This document shows positions 43,908 to 54,935 of a stretch of DNA of 64,000 bases, one piece after another; the first letter of the stretch is position 1, and each line of letters opens with the position of its first letter. The notes beneath the pieces were generated by a model. That model ran no database searches and was not told the origin of the DNA. It was given only the letters and a program-made list of their open reading frames with translations. Both the position numbers and the translations under genes were made by a program. This DNA comes from Bursaphelenchus xylophilus (lineage: Eukaryota; Nematoda; Chromadorea; Rhabditida; Aphelenchoididae). The stretch is taken from assembly GCA_904066235.2 (NCBI GenBank), contig CAJFCV020000003.1:930001-994000 (forward strand), given 5' to 3'.

Positions 43908-45483
43908 ATGTGGACGAAATTGTTCGTGGCTTCGTGCTTGATTACTGTGGCAAGCGCACACTGGTGGAGAAAGTGGGAAGTCAAAGCTGCGGGCCAAGTG
44001 ACTTGCGATGGCAACCCGGTGGCCAGAGCGACCGTTGTTCTCTGGGAGCAGGACAGTAAGTCCTATTATGACAAATTTTTGTGTGTCCAGAAAATGTATC
44101 ACGATGACACCCGTTTAAAATGTGTCAGTCGTATATACATCGGATGTATATGGCTGGGAGTATTCGCAAAAGTACCCACAAAAAAGTATAGGTTCAAAAC
44201 CTTTGCAAAGCTCCAGTTGGATGACGGATTTTCTGGATTTTTCAACGGCGAGAAGCTTTCCAGTGCCCAAAATTTTTCTACTTGCTGTAGAGCGTAGTCA
44301 TAGTCATATACAGTCGCCATCTATACCACTGGCACATCGCAAGCCGGTGTCATCGTGACACATTTTCTGGACACAAAAAAATTTTGCAAATCCCAGGCTA
44401 TATTCATTTAGGGTTCGGACCGGGTATATACCCGGGTATATACCCAAATACCCGAGAGGCCGGAAATTTTCGGGTATTTATGGGTATATTCAAAGTACTT
44501 TTGCATTCAAAAAATGTAAAAAAAGTCGAGTTTTGTCATAAAAATGTTGACATTTTTGTCATAATTTATTTTTTGCTTCTCAAAACGTGGTTCTAAGGTT
44601 CAAATTTACTTGGCCGGAGTCGGCAAATGAACGGGAAAAAAATCGAAATCTGACTGCCAACTATTGGATTGCTAAACTTTCTCATTGTTAAAGTACCAGT
44701 TTTGTTTGTTGTAGTTGGGAAAATAAAGAACATCACTCCAAACATAATTTGGTTAATAAATAAGTTGCCACTTATTCATTAACGACTTCTTATTGGTACT
44801 ATAGTGGACTAATTTAGCCTAATTTTATAAATTTCCGAATATACCCGAGATTTCGGGTATATACCCGGGTATATACCCGAGTGTTGAATATACCCGAATT
44901 TTCCGAGCCCTATATTCATTTAGCAGCGCTCCTTTGAGGGTGTAAAAAAATTTTGGGCACTGCAAGGGTTCTCGTCGCTAAAAAAATCCAGAAAATCCGT
45001 CTGCCAACTCGCGCTTTGCACAAGTTTTGAATCTATATTCTTCTTTGTGGGTACCTTGGGAGTACTGGCAGCCATATACGGCCGCTGTCTATACCCACAC
45101 ATTTTTAACCGGTGTCATCGTGACACATTTTCTGGACGAATAGTTACAAGTCCCGGAGACATCCATTTAATTCGGCGGTCATCTATTTTCCTGTGTTTCA
45201 GCCCTCGATGACGACCGTCTTCAAACGAGATTCACGGACCAAAATGGAAGATACGAAGTCTATGGCTACGACACGGAATGGACGAAAATCACTCCGTATC
45301 TGGTTGTGAAGCACAGCTGCAACGGTAGGCTTCGTTGATCCTACTCTAAACTGAATTCCAGGAAAGGAACAGGAGGTTAAGCATTATATTCCCAAAACTT
45401 ATGTCTTTGTGGAAGGCTCCCTCATTACCCCCTACCAAAAGGATTTCAATTTTAATCGGACCGTCACCGCACCGCAAAACTAG
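43908..45483 (+). CDS. TTL-5, transthyretin-like secreted protein
   Basis: Exons 43908-44055, 45202-45324 and 45362-45483 give 130 residues. Signal peptide MWTKLFVASCLITVASA; then KWEVKAAGQVTCDGNPVARA, exon 1 closing at EQD, DDRLQTRFTDQNGRYEVYGY, TPYLVVKHSCNG, YIPKTYVFVEG and a short tail. Introns phase 1, exon 2 of 123 bases. With TTL-6 to TTL-8 it forms a tight subfamily starting MW(T/N)KLF. Intron 1 (1.15 kb) holds hairpins with GTGTCATCGTGACAC words and a hAT-like element. AATAAA at about 45550. Confidence 0.88.
44076..44375. repeat. TTL-intron hairpin repeat
   Basis: 'gtccagaaaatgtatcacga' near 44084 and its complement near 44355 enclose paired 'ggctgggagta' and related words. Versions occur in intron 1 of TTL-6, TTL-7 and TTL-8 and, as fragments, at 45720-45930. 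Confidence 0.6.
44401..44914. mobile_element. hAT-like miniature element
   Basis: Ends TAGGGTTCGGA and TTCCGAGCCCTA, with TATTCATT directly repeated on both sides (8 bases), both features typical of hAT elements. Interior sub-terminal blocks are repeats of GGGTATATACCC. No transposase. Confidence 0.7.
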
Positions 45484-45577
45484 CGGTAAAATACCCTTTG
45501 GCCTCGAAAATGGAATATACTTTAAATTTGGAGTTTGAATTTGTTTCTCAATAAAAAGTCATGTTCTTATAATGTAC

Positions 45578-46890
45578 AGGGTGTTCCTAGAATTGTGGAA
45601 AAAAATATTCTTTAATAACTTTGTGCTTGGTGGTCCAATTAGAAAAATTTTTTTTGCATTTTACAGGAAAACCCTTGAGTTTTTAGAATCAAAAATAATT
45701 TTTTGCTTTGATCGGCGCACGTCAAGAAATTTCGGGCATTGCAAAGGTTCTCACAGCGAAAAAAAATTCATAAAATCTGTCATCCAAATTGCGCATAACA
45801 ACAATGTTTAACCTAGTTTTTTTTATCGGAGCTCTAGGGAGTACTACTAGTCGTATACAACTGTTTTTTATACCACTGGCACATTCTGAATGGGTGTCAT
45901 CGTGACGCATTTTTTGAACACGGTTCGAGCTAGGCTAAAAATAGTGCAAATTTCAAGGCCGAATATCAAAAAAACTGTCCCATCAAGCGGGACGAGACCG
46001 ATGTAGATACTCGAAGAATAGTTTAAGGATTTTTTTGACTTGGAGCCTATACCCCCTTCCAGTTCTCTCTGACTCGGTATCGTCGATACAAGCTTTTATT
46101 TAGACGTTGTATTCTTCGCCTTGGAAGACTGTCAAAATACTATGATTATGGGTATATTTTGGTTCTGTTAGCTTAAGCAACTCTCGAGCTTTCTATTGGT
46201 ATCAATATCTTGTGATTTACTAATAATCTTTATGTCAAAATATTGCAAACCATTTGGACAAAAACGGATTTGCACCGGGCAGAATGCCAAAAAAAATTCT
46301 AGGCTTTTTCATTGGGCGCCCGTTTTTCTTTTATTTTTTCTTGACGTGCGGCGGAGACTTCGGTAATCCTCCTTGAATTCGGCGGAGTATTTTTTTCACA
46401 AATGAGGCTGTAAATTGTTGTATGTGTGAAGAAAATAGGTGGGAAAGGATTCAGAAGATGCAATATGACATTTTTTTCAAATTTTTGTCATTCGGCGGAG
46501 ACATTTTTTAACCTCGGCGGACGATTTTTCTTCGACTTTGGAGAGTCAAAATTGGCTAAAACCAAAACGTATGGTATTCCTGGTGGCATGGCGCCTAAAT
46601 ACGACTTATTACGTCTTCGGCACACTGGGAGAAGAAAAAAAAGGCAATTCGGCGGAGAAATCGGCGGAGAAAAAAATGAACCAATTTTTACAGCCTCGTT
46701 TGTGAAAAAAGCACTCCGTCGAATTCAAGGCGGATTACGGAAGTCTCCGCCGATAAAACAAAAAATTTTTTTTTGATTCTAAAAACTCCAAGGTTTTTCT
46801 GCAAAATGCAAAAGAAAATTTTCGGATTGGGCCACCGAGCACAAAGTTATTAAAGAATAGTTTTTTCCATAATTCTTGGAACACCCTGTA
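45578..46890. mobile_element. Tc1/mariner-like miniature element with nested hairpin
   Basis: Ends TACAGGGTGTTCCTAGAATT and its complement near 46890 (TTCTTGGAACACCCTGTA), the form of mariner termini with TA target. It contains a fragment of the TTL-intron repeat (45720-45930) and a second inverted repeat, 46340-46765, with 'cggcggagact' words. Confidence 0.7.
46340..46765. repeat. Nested inverted repeat
   Basis: 'cttggcggag...' type words: 'gacttcggtaatcctccttg' near 46362 and its complement near 46730, with 'acaaatgaggctgtaaattg' and its complement inside. Lies within the mariner-like element. Confidence 0.6.
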
Positions 46891-46974
46891 CAACAATGGA
46901 ATTTTGCCTTTCTAACCAAAAAACTTACTTTTTTTGGCCTATCGAACTTGATTTTGAACCCGAATTCTTCTTAA

Positions 46975-47430
46975 ACTTACAGGGGAAGTACACCAAGTGC
47001 GACGCTCAGATGTTATGAATGAAGACAATATTCTGCTCGGATAAGCACCAAATTTTGGAATGCTGTGATGTTTGTTGTACCATGGATAATGCAAGTTGAT
47101 TTTCCTATTTTTTGTGCAAACTCGCCAAAAATGGACATAAATAGGTTTAGGCTGGACACTAGTTAATTATACCATGAAAATAGAACTAATTTTAAGGAAT
47201 AGCAGCTTGACCGAGGGGCCAAATACGTGAAGCAAGTACAACATAAAAATTTGGTGAAGCTCGATGTTTCTGGTTCGAAATTTATATTACAATAAAGCTG
47301 AAAGCCTATTCTACCTTTAGCCATAATTTGGTTTTCAAACAGCACAAAAAATTGGAAAATCGACTTACATTATCCATGGTACAACAAAGATCACAACATT
47401 CCCAAATTTGGTGCTTTATCCGAGCAGAAA
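46975..47430. repeat. Inverted repeat spacer element
   Basis: Begins with an F3 end ('gaagtacaccaagtgcgacg') and then arms 47035-47115 and 47335-47435 pair, for example 'gttgtaccatggataatg' near 47071 and its complement near 47376. Confidence 0.55.
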
Positions 47431-47547
47431 ACGGGAAATCTAGACATCAAATCGAACGGGGCAGTCTGCTCTTGGCAAAAATTCCCTTTTTGGACAATTT
47501 CCATCTTGCCTTCATTCAGAAAATATACGTTGAACGATTGAATACGG

Positions 47548-48032
47548 AAAGGTCCGCTGCGGAAAGGTCCGCTAAAAAAAAGAAAAGAGGAGGGCGGGGG
47601 AGGGGTGGGGGAGGTTTTCGATGGCGCTGATTTCGAAAATCATATCAATTGCTTCTGAATTTTACAATTTTGCTTAAGCAGTAGTGTCATTTTCGCTGTA
47701 AAGACGAAAAAAGTGTCATATGTTTTCTTACAGTATCATACAAGTTTGACCAAGTTTTTACCAATTAAAACATTTATTTTAAAGAATTGAGAAAGATAGG
47801 CAAAAAGTCAGAAGAAATGGATACAATTTTCAAAATCAGCACCACCGAAAACCCCTAAATCCATCACTCAAAAAAAATTTTTTTTTAATTACTAATGAAC
47901 ACTACTGCTTAAGCAAAATTGTAAAATTCAGAAAAAATGGATACGATATTCGAAATCAGCGCCATCGAAAACCTCCCCTCCTCCCCGCCCTCTTCTTTTC
48001 TTTTTTTTGGCGGACCTTTCCGCAGCGGACCT
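47548..48032. repeat. Inverted repeat with purine-rich arms
   Basis: 'aaggtccgctgcggaaaggtcc' shape at 47549 and its complement at 48013. Arms contain a run of G/A (47577-47612) opposite a run of C/T, and 'ctgcttaagcaaaattgtaa' pairs near the centre. Confidence 0.7.
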
Positions 48033-48540
48033 TCCCGTCCTTCGTGACGTTGAACATTGGCAAAAAACAAAAAAAAATCTTCTCGAGCTGGAATATAAAG
48101 TGGGTCAACTGTTCCCCCGAAACCCTGCACCGAATTCCGAAATTCGGTGCAGACTTAGGGCTTCGGTGCAGACTTAAGACTTTGTGCACCGATTTCAAAA
48201 AACGGGCGTTGGGTTTAGAAAAAATGCACCGGATTTCGGAATTTGGTGCCGAGAAAAAATTTCGGTCGACGCCAATTTTTCGATTTGGGCGTCGACTTTT
48301 TTATGCACCGAAAATCGCGATTTGGGGAAAAAATTCTGAATTCTTATATGACCACCTTTATATGATGTGTGAGGCGGAACGACCGAGCTTCGAGGATTTT
48401 CCCACGAGGAACGATCTACATTTATTCAAATTTGATTTTACTTTCCCACGTGGGGCGTCCCTATAAAAGGGCCTCCTTTCCACTGAATAAATCACTTGAC
48501 TCTTGAGCGTCTCTTCATCGTTATTGGGTTGTCGGGCCTT
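48033..48540. repeat. Spacer with GCACCG repeats and LTR-like block
   Basis: 48120-48310 has many short 'gcaccgaattccgaaattcg'-type words; the stretch 48240-48330 recurs at 52315-52400 and, reversed, at 52010-52070. 48420-48540 is an LTR-like block with CTATAAAAGG at 48468 and AATAAA at 48490, the unbroken counterpart of 41440/43006. Confidence 0.5.
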
Positions 48541-48579
48541 TCGACATGATGAGATTGTGATTACAATACAAAAAAATGT

Positions 48580-48760
48580 GAATTACGTCAGCAAAAGATT
48601 GATCATCTCATGCAAGATTGGAATTTCTTAAACATGAGGCTCTATCAAAACAAAGCCAAACGGCCGTTGACTCAGAAATGAAATGTTGAGATTGCTAATG
48701 AGAAATCTCACCATATATAACCCCGTTATTGGCCAGAACATCCGCTATACACATTCAAAA
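48580..48760 (+). promoter_or_regulatory. Promoter of TTL-6
   Basis: Same conserved blocks as the TTL-5 promoter and a CATATATAA box about 46 bases before the ATG. Confidence 0.6.
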
Positions 48761-49419
48761 ATGTGGACTAAATTGTTCGTGGTTTCGTGCTTGATTACTG
48801 TGGCAACCGCTGTGTTTACAAAGTGGGAAGTCAAAGCTGCGGGCCAAGTGACTTGCGATGGGAACCCGGTGGTCAACGCGACCGTTGTTCTCTGGGATGA
48901 GGACAGTAAGTCCTATGATGACAAATTTTTGTGTGTCCAGAAAATGTGTCACGATGACACCCGTTTAAAATGTGTCAGTCGTATATACATCGGATGTATA
49001 TGGCTGACGAAAGCTTTCCAATGCCCAAAAATTTTTGTTTTAATCTTAAACCGGTGTCATCGTGACTTATTTTCTGGACAAAGAGTTACAAGTCCCGGAG
49101 ACATCCATTTAATTCGGCGGCCATCAATTTTCCCGTGTTTCAGCCTTCGATGACGACCGCCTTCAAACAAGATTCACGGACGAAAATGGAAGATACGAAG
49201 TCTATGGCTCCGACACGGAATTTACGAAATTCACTCCGTATCTGGTTGTGAAGCACAGCTGCGACGGTAGGCTTCGTTGATCCTACTCTAAACTGAATTC
49301 CAGGAAAAGAACAGGAGGTTAAGCATTTTATTCCCAAAACTTACGTCTTCGCGGAAGGCTCCCTCATTACCCCCTACCAAAAGGATTTCAATTTTAATCG
49401 GACTTCAACTAGCGGTTAA
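48761..49419 (+). CDS. TTL-6, transthyretin-like secreted protein
   Basis: Exons 48761-48905, 49144-49266 and 49304-49419 give 127 residues. MWTKLFVVSCLITVATA signal peptide, KAAGQVTCDGNPVVNA, RYEVYGSDTEFTKFTPYLVV, HSCDG. Very close to TTL-5 and TTL-8. Intron 1 is only 238 bases since the long insertions of its sisters are absent. AATAAA at about 49503. Confidence 0.88.
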
Positions 49420-49599
49420 ATACGCCACCCGAAAAGAACTTTTGCTCGGTTTTGAGCCCGAAGATGGAGTTTACTTTAAATTTGGAGTTTGAATTTGATG
49501 CTCAATAAAAAATCGTGTTCTTATGTAGATGTACAACAATGGGATTTTGCCTTTCTAACCAGAACAGTTAATTTTTTTTTTCGTTCTTATCATTCTACC

Positions 49600-49862
49600 G
49601 TAAACGGTAATGTCTCCACAAAAAATCAATTTTTCCCGCAAGCAACTAGCAGAGTTATGGCCAAAAAGTGTTTCTCTCTCGGACCGCTCTCCGCGTTTAG
49701 TGTACTCTCTCGGCGGCAAAGGCCGTTCAATATCTCGGCGGCGCTTGCAAAGCGCGAGGTAAAACTTTCATGAATTGGTACTTAGTTCATGACCGACATG
49801 TGTGCAAAATTTAAAGAAAATCTGAGCGACGGGACTTGGGGTACTTCCCTTGTTAAAGAGCA
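49600..49862. repeat. F3 half element
   Basis: 'ccgtaaacggtaatgtctcc' to 'gacttggggtacttcccttg'; one arm and the centre of F3. Confidence 0.6.
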
Positions 49863-50192
49863 ATCTTCTCGAGATGTTTCCAGACCTGGATTCGAACTTA
49901 AACTTGGGTTTCGGGATTTGTGCGGCCATCTAGGGAACACGTCAATTCGCAAAAATTTTGCACACGGAATGTCCGTGGGACGGTCAGCAAAATACTTTTT
50001 ATTGTTTTTTTTTATTTCGTGCTGTATGCCATTATTCATCCGAGTCGTATGATGAAATTGTGCCTCCAATACAAAAGCTGTGAATCAACGGAAAAAGGAA
50101 TTATAATGTTGAACTTAAGAAATTTGTATATATACATACATAAATGTAAACATTCGTATCATTGCCCAGAAATTTATTGTAAACAGTCAAAA

Positions 50193-51004
50193 ATGTGGAC
50201 GAAATTGTTCGTGTTTTTGTGTTTGATTACTGTAGCAAGCGCCAGGACAAAGTGGGAAGTCAGAGCTGAGGGCAGAGTGCTTTGCGATGGAAGCCCGGCA
50301 AATGCGACCGTTTCTCTCAAGGAAATCGACCGTAGGTCCAACGATGACATGTTTCCAAGAAATATGTCACAATGATGCCGGTTAAAAATGTGCCAGATGT
50401 ATAAACAACGGCTATATATGGCTGGGAGTACTTTCTAAATTACCCACAAAAAAAGGTTCAAAACTTGTGCAAAGCGCAAGTTGGATGATTTTTCTGGATT
50501 TCTCAAGATTTTTCAGCGGCGAGAAGGTTTGTAGGGCCCATTTTTTTTGATACGCTCTAGGAAGTACTCCCAGCCATACAGAGCCGCTGTGTAAACCACT
50601 AGCACATCCTAAGCCGGTGTCATCGTGGTACATTTTCTGAACACAAAAAATTTTGCAAATCCCGGGCCCTATGTCCATTTAAATTTGACGGTTTCCTGTT
50701 TTCAGCCCTCCAAGACGACCTTCTTCAACAAACCACCACCGACGACCATGGACGATACTTCTTGCATGGCGAGGAAACGGAGTACACACAGATCAGACCC
50801 TATCTGGTTGTTGAGCATCACTGCGACGGTAGGTTGTGTTGATCGTCTTCTCTCACTGACTGAATTTTTCCAGGCAAGTACGAGAGGGTCAGACATGACA
50901 TTCCATCCTATTTCGTCTACGCACAGGAACATGAGGGCCATCCGATTTTCGTAAAGCATTTCAGTTTCAATCGGACAACCCAACCTACAACACGTCTTCC
51001 GTAA
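50193..51004 (+). CDS. TTL-7, transthyretin-like secreted protein
   Basis: Exons 50193-50331, 50706-50828 and 50874-51004 give 130 residues. MWTKLFVFLCLITVASA signal peptide, RAEGRVLCDGSPANATVSL, EID at the end of exon 1, then a diverged middle (TTTDDHGRYFLHGEETEYTQ) with YLVVEHHCDG. The most divergent of the TTL-5 to TTL-8 group. AATAAA at about 51247. Confidence 0.86.
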
Positions 51005-51394
51005 ATCGGGCTTGTCGTGCGGAGACGTATGTGAAATACTTTTTTCTTTTGTGGAAATGTTTCGAAATTTGGTCTAGGGCGATATAAATACTGTCGAATT
51101 TTGCGGCAGTTTTGTTTCTTTTAGGCCGAACGGGCTCAGCATAACTTCCGAGAAGCCGGAATTCTGTTTACTACAAAATGAATCAACCCAAAAACACTTC
51201 GCACGCGTACTACTTTGCTTTACACTTTGAGTTTGAGTTTGTCGCTCAATAAATACATATCTGTGAAGCAGGGCGCATATAAAAAGGCAAGCCATGAGCA
51301 CAGTGCGCTTGGACTGACCATTCCATGAACTTTATTCTACACTGTACATGGTTAAGGTGGACTATGAGCTGTGCGGCATGAAAAGTTGTGTACT
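51005..51394. other. 3' flank of TTL-7
   Basis: Contains AATAAA at 51247. No other feature recognised. Confidence 0.4.
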
Positions 51395-51843
51395 TACAGG
51401 GTACTCCAACTACGACGCTCATATTTTGATGAAACCTGGCGCAAATTTAGAATAATTTTTTCTAAGATATATGCGAGAATTCTAGCTCGCGCTTTGCAGA
51501 AAAAACCGAGATTTTTAGATCGAAAGTTGGCGAAAATTTAGGACTTTTTGCCGAATTTCGGCACGAAAAGTTGCACACCTATTTCTGCCGGAAAGGGTAA
51601 TGTTTCCACAAAAAATGATTTTTTTCCGCACGAAGCTGCCACAGTTATGGCCAAGAAGGTGTTTTCTCTCTGACCGCTCTCCACGTTTAGCATGCTCCCT
51701 CGGCGGCAAAAATCGTTCGATATCTCGGGGGCGCCGGCAAAGCGCGAGCTAAAACTTTCAGAAATTGATATTTAGTCCATGCCCGACGTGTGTGCAAAAT
51801 TAAAGAAAATCTGGGCGTCGCTCTTGGAGTAGTTCCCTTGTTA
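51395..51843. repeat. F3 element, complete
   Basis: The cleanest F3 copy: 'gtactccaactacgacgctc' at the left, 'gcgtcgctcttggagtagtt' at the right, arms pairing through 'tctagctcgcgctttgc' and 'gcaaagcgcgagct'. Confidence 0.75.
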
Positions 51844-52431
51844 ATATTCTGTTGTAGAGAGAAGATCTGCTGTTTGATTACTTTTTGTCTTTATTACAAA
51901 CGTTCTCACGATAAATCAGGCCGCTAAAAAATGATTAAAATCATCACTCAGCTCCGCTATATAAAGGTGGTAATATAAGCGCTTTTAAGAAATTTGTTTC
52001 CCAAATAGCGATTTTCGGTGCACAAAAAAAGTCGACGCTCAAATCGAAAAATTGGCGTCGACTGAAGACCCTACGGCAACCTGAAGTGTTTCCTGGCTCC
52101 TTTCGACACTTCGCCCATTTTGTATTCGGTTGAAATCAAACGAAATGTCACAAAACAATTTTTCGTGGGGTTTTCCGACCGAAAAATATTTTTCTCGGTA
52201 ATATTTTATTTCTTTTGTCAATTTTGGCACTACGTTTGGACGAAACTCAAAGGTGGGCGGGAAACATTTTTCTTCTGCATATTTCGGGTTGCCGTGGACC
52301 TCGACTTTTAACTTTCGGAATTGGGTGCCGAGAAAAAAATTAAGTCGACGCCAATTTTTCGATTGGGCATCGACTTTTTTGGCACCAAAAATCGCTATTT
52401 GGGGAAAAAAATTTTAACTCTTATATGACCA

Positions 52432-52482
52432 CCTTTATATAGCCCTCTTTTCTGCCAGAAAATTCGCTATATACATCCAAAA
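52432..52482 (+). promoter_or_regulatory. TATA region of TTL-8
   Basis: TTTATATAG at 52434 is 40-50 bases before the ATG. A similar 'tatatgaccacctttatat' phrase precedes it and also occurs at 48345. Confidence 0.45.
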
Positions 52483-54324
52483 ATGTGGAATAAATTGTTC
52501 GTGGCTTCGTGCTTGATTACTGTGGCAAGCGCACAGTGGTGGACAAAATATGAAGTCAAAGCTGCGGGCCGAGTGACTTGTGATGGGAAACCGGTGGTCA
52601 ACGCGACCGTTGTTCTCTGGGAGCAGGACAGTAAGTCCTATTATGACAAATTTTTGTGTCTCCAGAAACTGTGTCACGATGACACCCGTTTAAAATGTGT
52701 CAGTCGTACAAACAGCGGCTGTATATAGGGTGCGGACGGGGTATATACCTGGGGTATATTCCCGGGTATATACCCAAGTACCCGAGAGGCCGTGAATTTT
52801 CGGGTATTTATGGGTATATTCAAAGTGCTTTTGCATTCAAAAAATGTAAAGAGAGTCGAGTTTTGCCATAAAAAATCAATAAATGTTGACATTTTGTCAT
52901 AATTTGTTTTTTGGGGGCTTCGGTAGTTGAGCCCCCCACGAAAGGTAGTTCAAACCCCACTGTTTTGCCCGTTTCACACCCCACATAATGAACAAATTAG
53001 AATAATACAAAAAATGTAAGTGTGGGTTTGATCTAAAACGTATGGGGCTTGATCTAAACCGTAGGGGGCTTCATCTAAAACGTAGGGGGCTGTTGCTGGA
53101 CCATACAACTTGGATTAATTCTTTGAAATAAATTTTGGATTTAGAATGGACGAGGGGGGTTTGTACTGGGTCATGGGGGGCTGTACTACCTTAGCCCCGT
53201 TTTTTGCCTCTCAAGACTTGGTTCTAAGGTTAAAATTTACTTAAAATTTACGGTTGGTAGTATTCGCAAAAGTATCCACAAAAAAAGCATCGCTTCAAAA
53301 CTTTTACAAAGCGCCAGCTGTATGACGGATTCTCTGGATTTTTCAAGATTTTTCCACGGCGAGAAGCTTTCCAGTGCCCAAAATTCTTCTACTCGTTCTA
53401 GTAGTCCTAGCCATATACAATCGCTGTCTATACCACTGGCACAAGCCGGTGTCATCTGACCCATTTTCTTGACAAAAAAGTTTTTTGCAAATCCCAGAAT
53501 GATAATTGCTCGGAAGATTTTGCATTTTTGCATTTAAAGTGCAGATAAGTCGGAAAAAGTGCAAAAAAAGGTGTTTTTGCGCGGTAACTCTAAAACTGTT
53601 AGAAAACAACGCAAAAAATATATGTATTAGGAAGTACTCAAAATTCTCTACACGGTAGCATCTTTTTTTTCTTCAGTAGTCAGCTAGAAAGTGCATTTTC
53701 ATTGCATTTAAATTTGAAATTTTCATTTTTTCGAATGTGATTTTCTCGGGGGTTACAAAGTGCATGGTGACAATTTTTGTATAATTAGAATGAGTAATCT
53801 TCATAGTATCAAACACTTTTTCTAATTTTGCAATACCTGCCTTTGCTAGCCGGCAACACAAAGAAATGCATACCCTCTCTCGATTTTTCACTTTTTTTCG
53901 ACACCGATCGGCGGCGAAAAAAGTTCGGAATGCTGTGGGCCGCTGTTTATACCAGTGACACGTTTTATGAACAAAGATTTACAAGTCCCGGAGACATCCA
54001 TTTTATCCGGCGGTCCTCTATTTTCCTGTGTTTCAGTCGTTGAAGACAACCGTTTTCAAACGAGATTCACGGACCAAAATGGAAGATACGAAGTCTATGG
54101 CTACGACACGGAATGGACGAAAATCACTCCGTACCTGGTTGTGAAGCACAGCTGCGACGGTAGGCTTCGTTGATCCTACTCTAAACTGAATTCCAGGAAA
54201 GGAACAGGAGGTTAAGCATTATATTCCCAAAACTTATGTCTTCGCGGAGGGCTCCCCCATTACCCCCTACCAAAAGGATTTCAATTTTAATCGGACTGTC
54301 ACCACACCTTCTAAGCAAAACTAG
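52483..54324 (+). CDS. TTL-8, transthyretin-like secreted protein
   Basis: Exons 52483-52630, 54037-54159 and 54197-54324 give 132 residues. MWNKLFVASCLITVASA, KAAGRVTCDGKPVVNA, DQNGRYEVYGYDTEWTKITP, HSCDG, YIPKTYVFAEG. Near-identical to TTL-5 in exons 2 and 3. Intron 1 is 1.4 kb and carries the hAT-like element with a second element nested in it. AATAAA at about 54420. Confidence 0.88.
52726..53225. mobile_element. hAT-like element with a nested insertion
   Basis: Same element as 44401-44914 (TAGGGTGCGGAC, then GGGTATATACC blocks). It is interrupted at 52913-53201 by an element with ends GGGGCTTCGGTAGT and CTACCTTAGCCCC, flanked on both sides by GTTTTTTG, an 8-base target duplication. Its right end was later lost. 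Confidence 0.65.
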
Positions 54325-54935
54325 CCGGTTAAACACGACAGCCGAAAAGGCCGAAGGCTTGTTCGCCTTTGGCCTCGAAGATGGAGTTTACGTTAAATTT
54401 TGAGTTTGAATTTGATGCTCAATAAAAACCGATATTCTGAAACGTATGTACATATAAATGAACAACAATGGAATTTTGCCATTCTGACCAAAAAAATTAA
54501 TTTTTGGCCTATCGAACTTGGTTTTGATCCCGAGTTCTTCATAAACTTTCAAGGGAAGTACCTCAACTGCAACGCATAGATTTTGATGAAACTTGGTGCA
54601 AACTTAGAACAATTTTTTCGAAAATAAATGCGAGAATCCCAACTCGCGCTTTGCAGAGTAACCACCGAGATTTTTAGATCGAAAGTCGGCGAAAATTTGA
54701 TACTTTTTGCCAAATTTGGGCACAAAAAGTTTCATGCTTATTTCTACCATACAGGGTAATGTTTCCACAAAAAAATAAATTTTTTCCGCACGAAACTAGC
54801 AAAGTTATGGCCAAAAAAAGTGTTTTTCTTTCTGCTCGCTTTCCGCGTTTAGCATATTCTCTCAGCGGCAAAGATAGTTCATATCTCGATGGCGTATGCA
54901 TAGCGCGAGCTAAAATTTCCAGGAATTGATACTTA

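Noticed and set aside
49885..49945. GTTCGAATCC word resembling a tRNA B box (minus strand)
   Set aside because: No A box at the right distance and no pairing arms.
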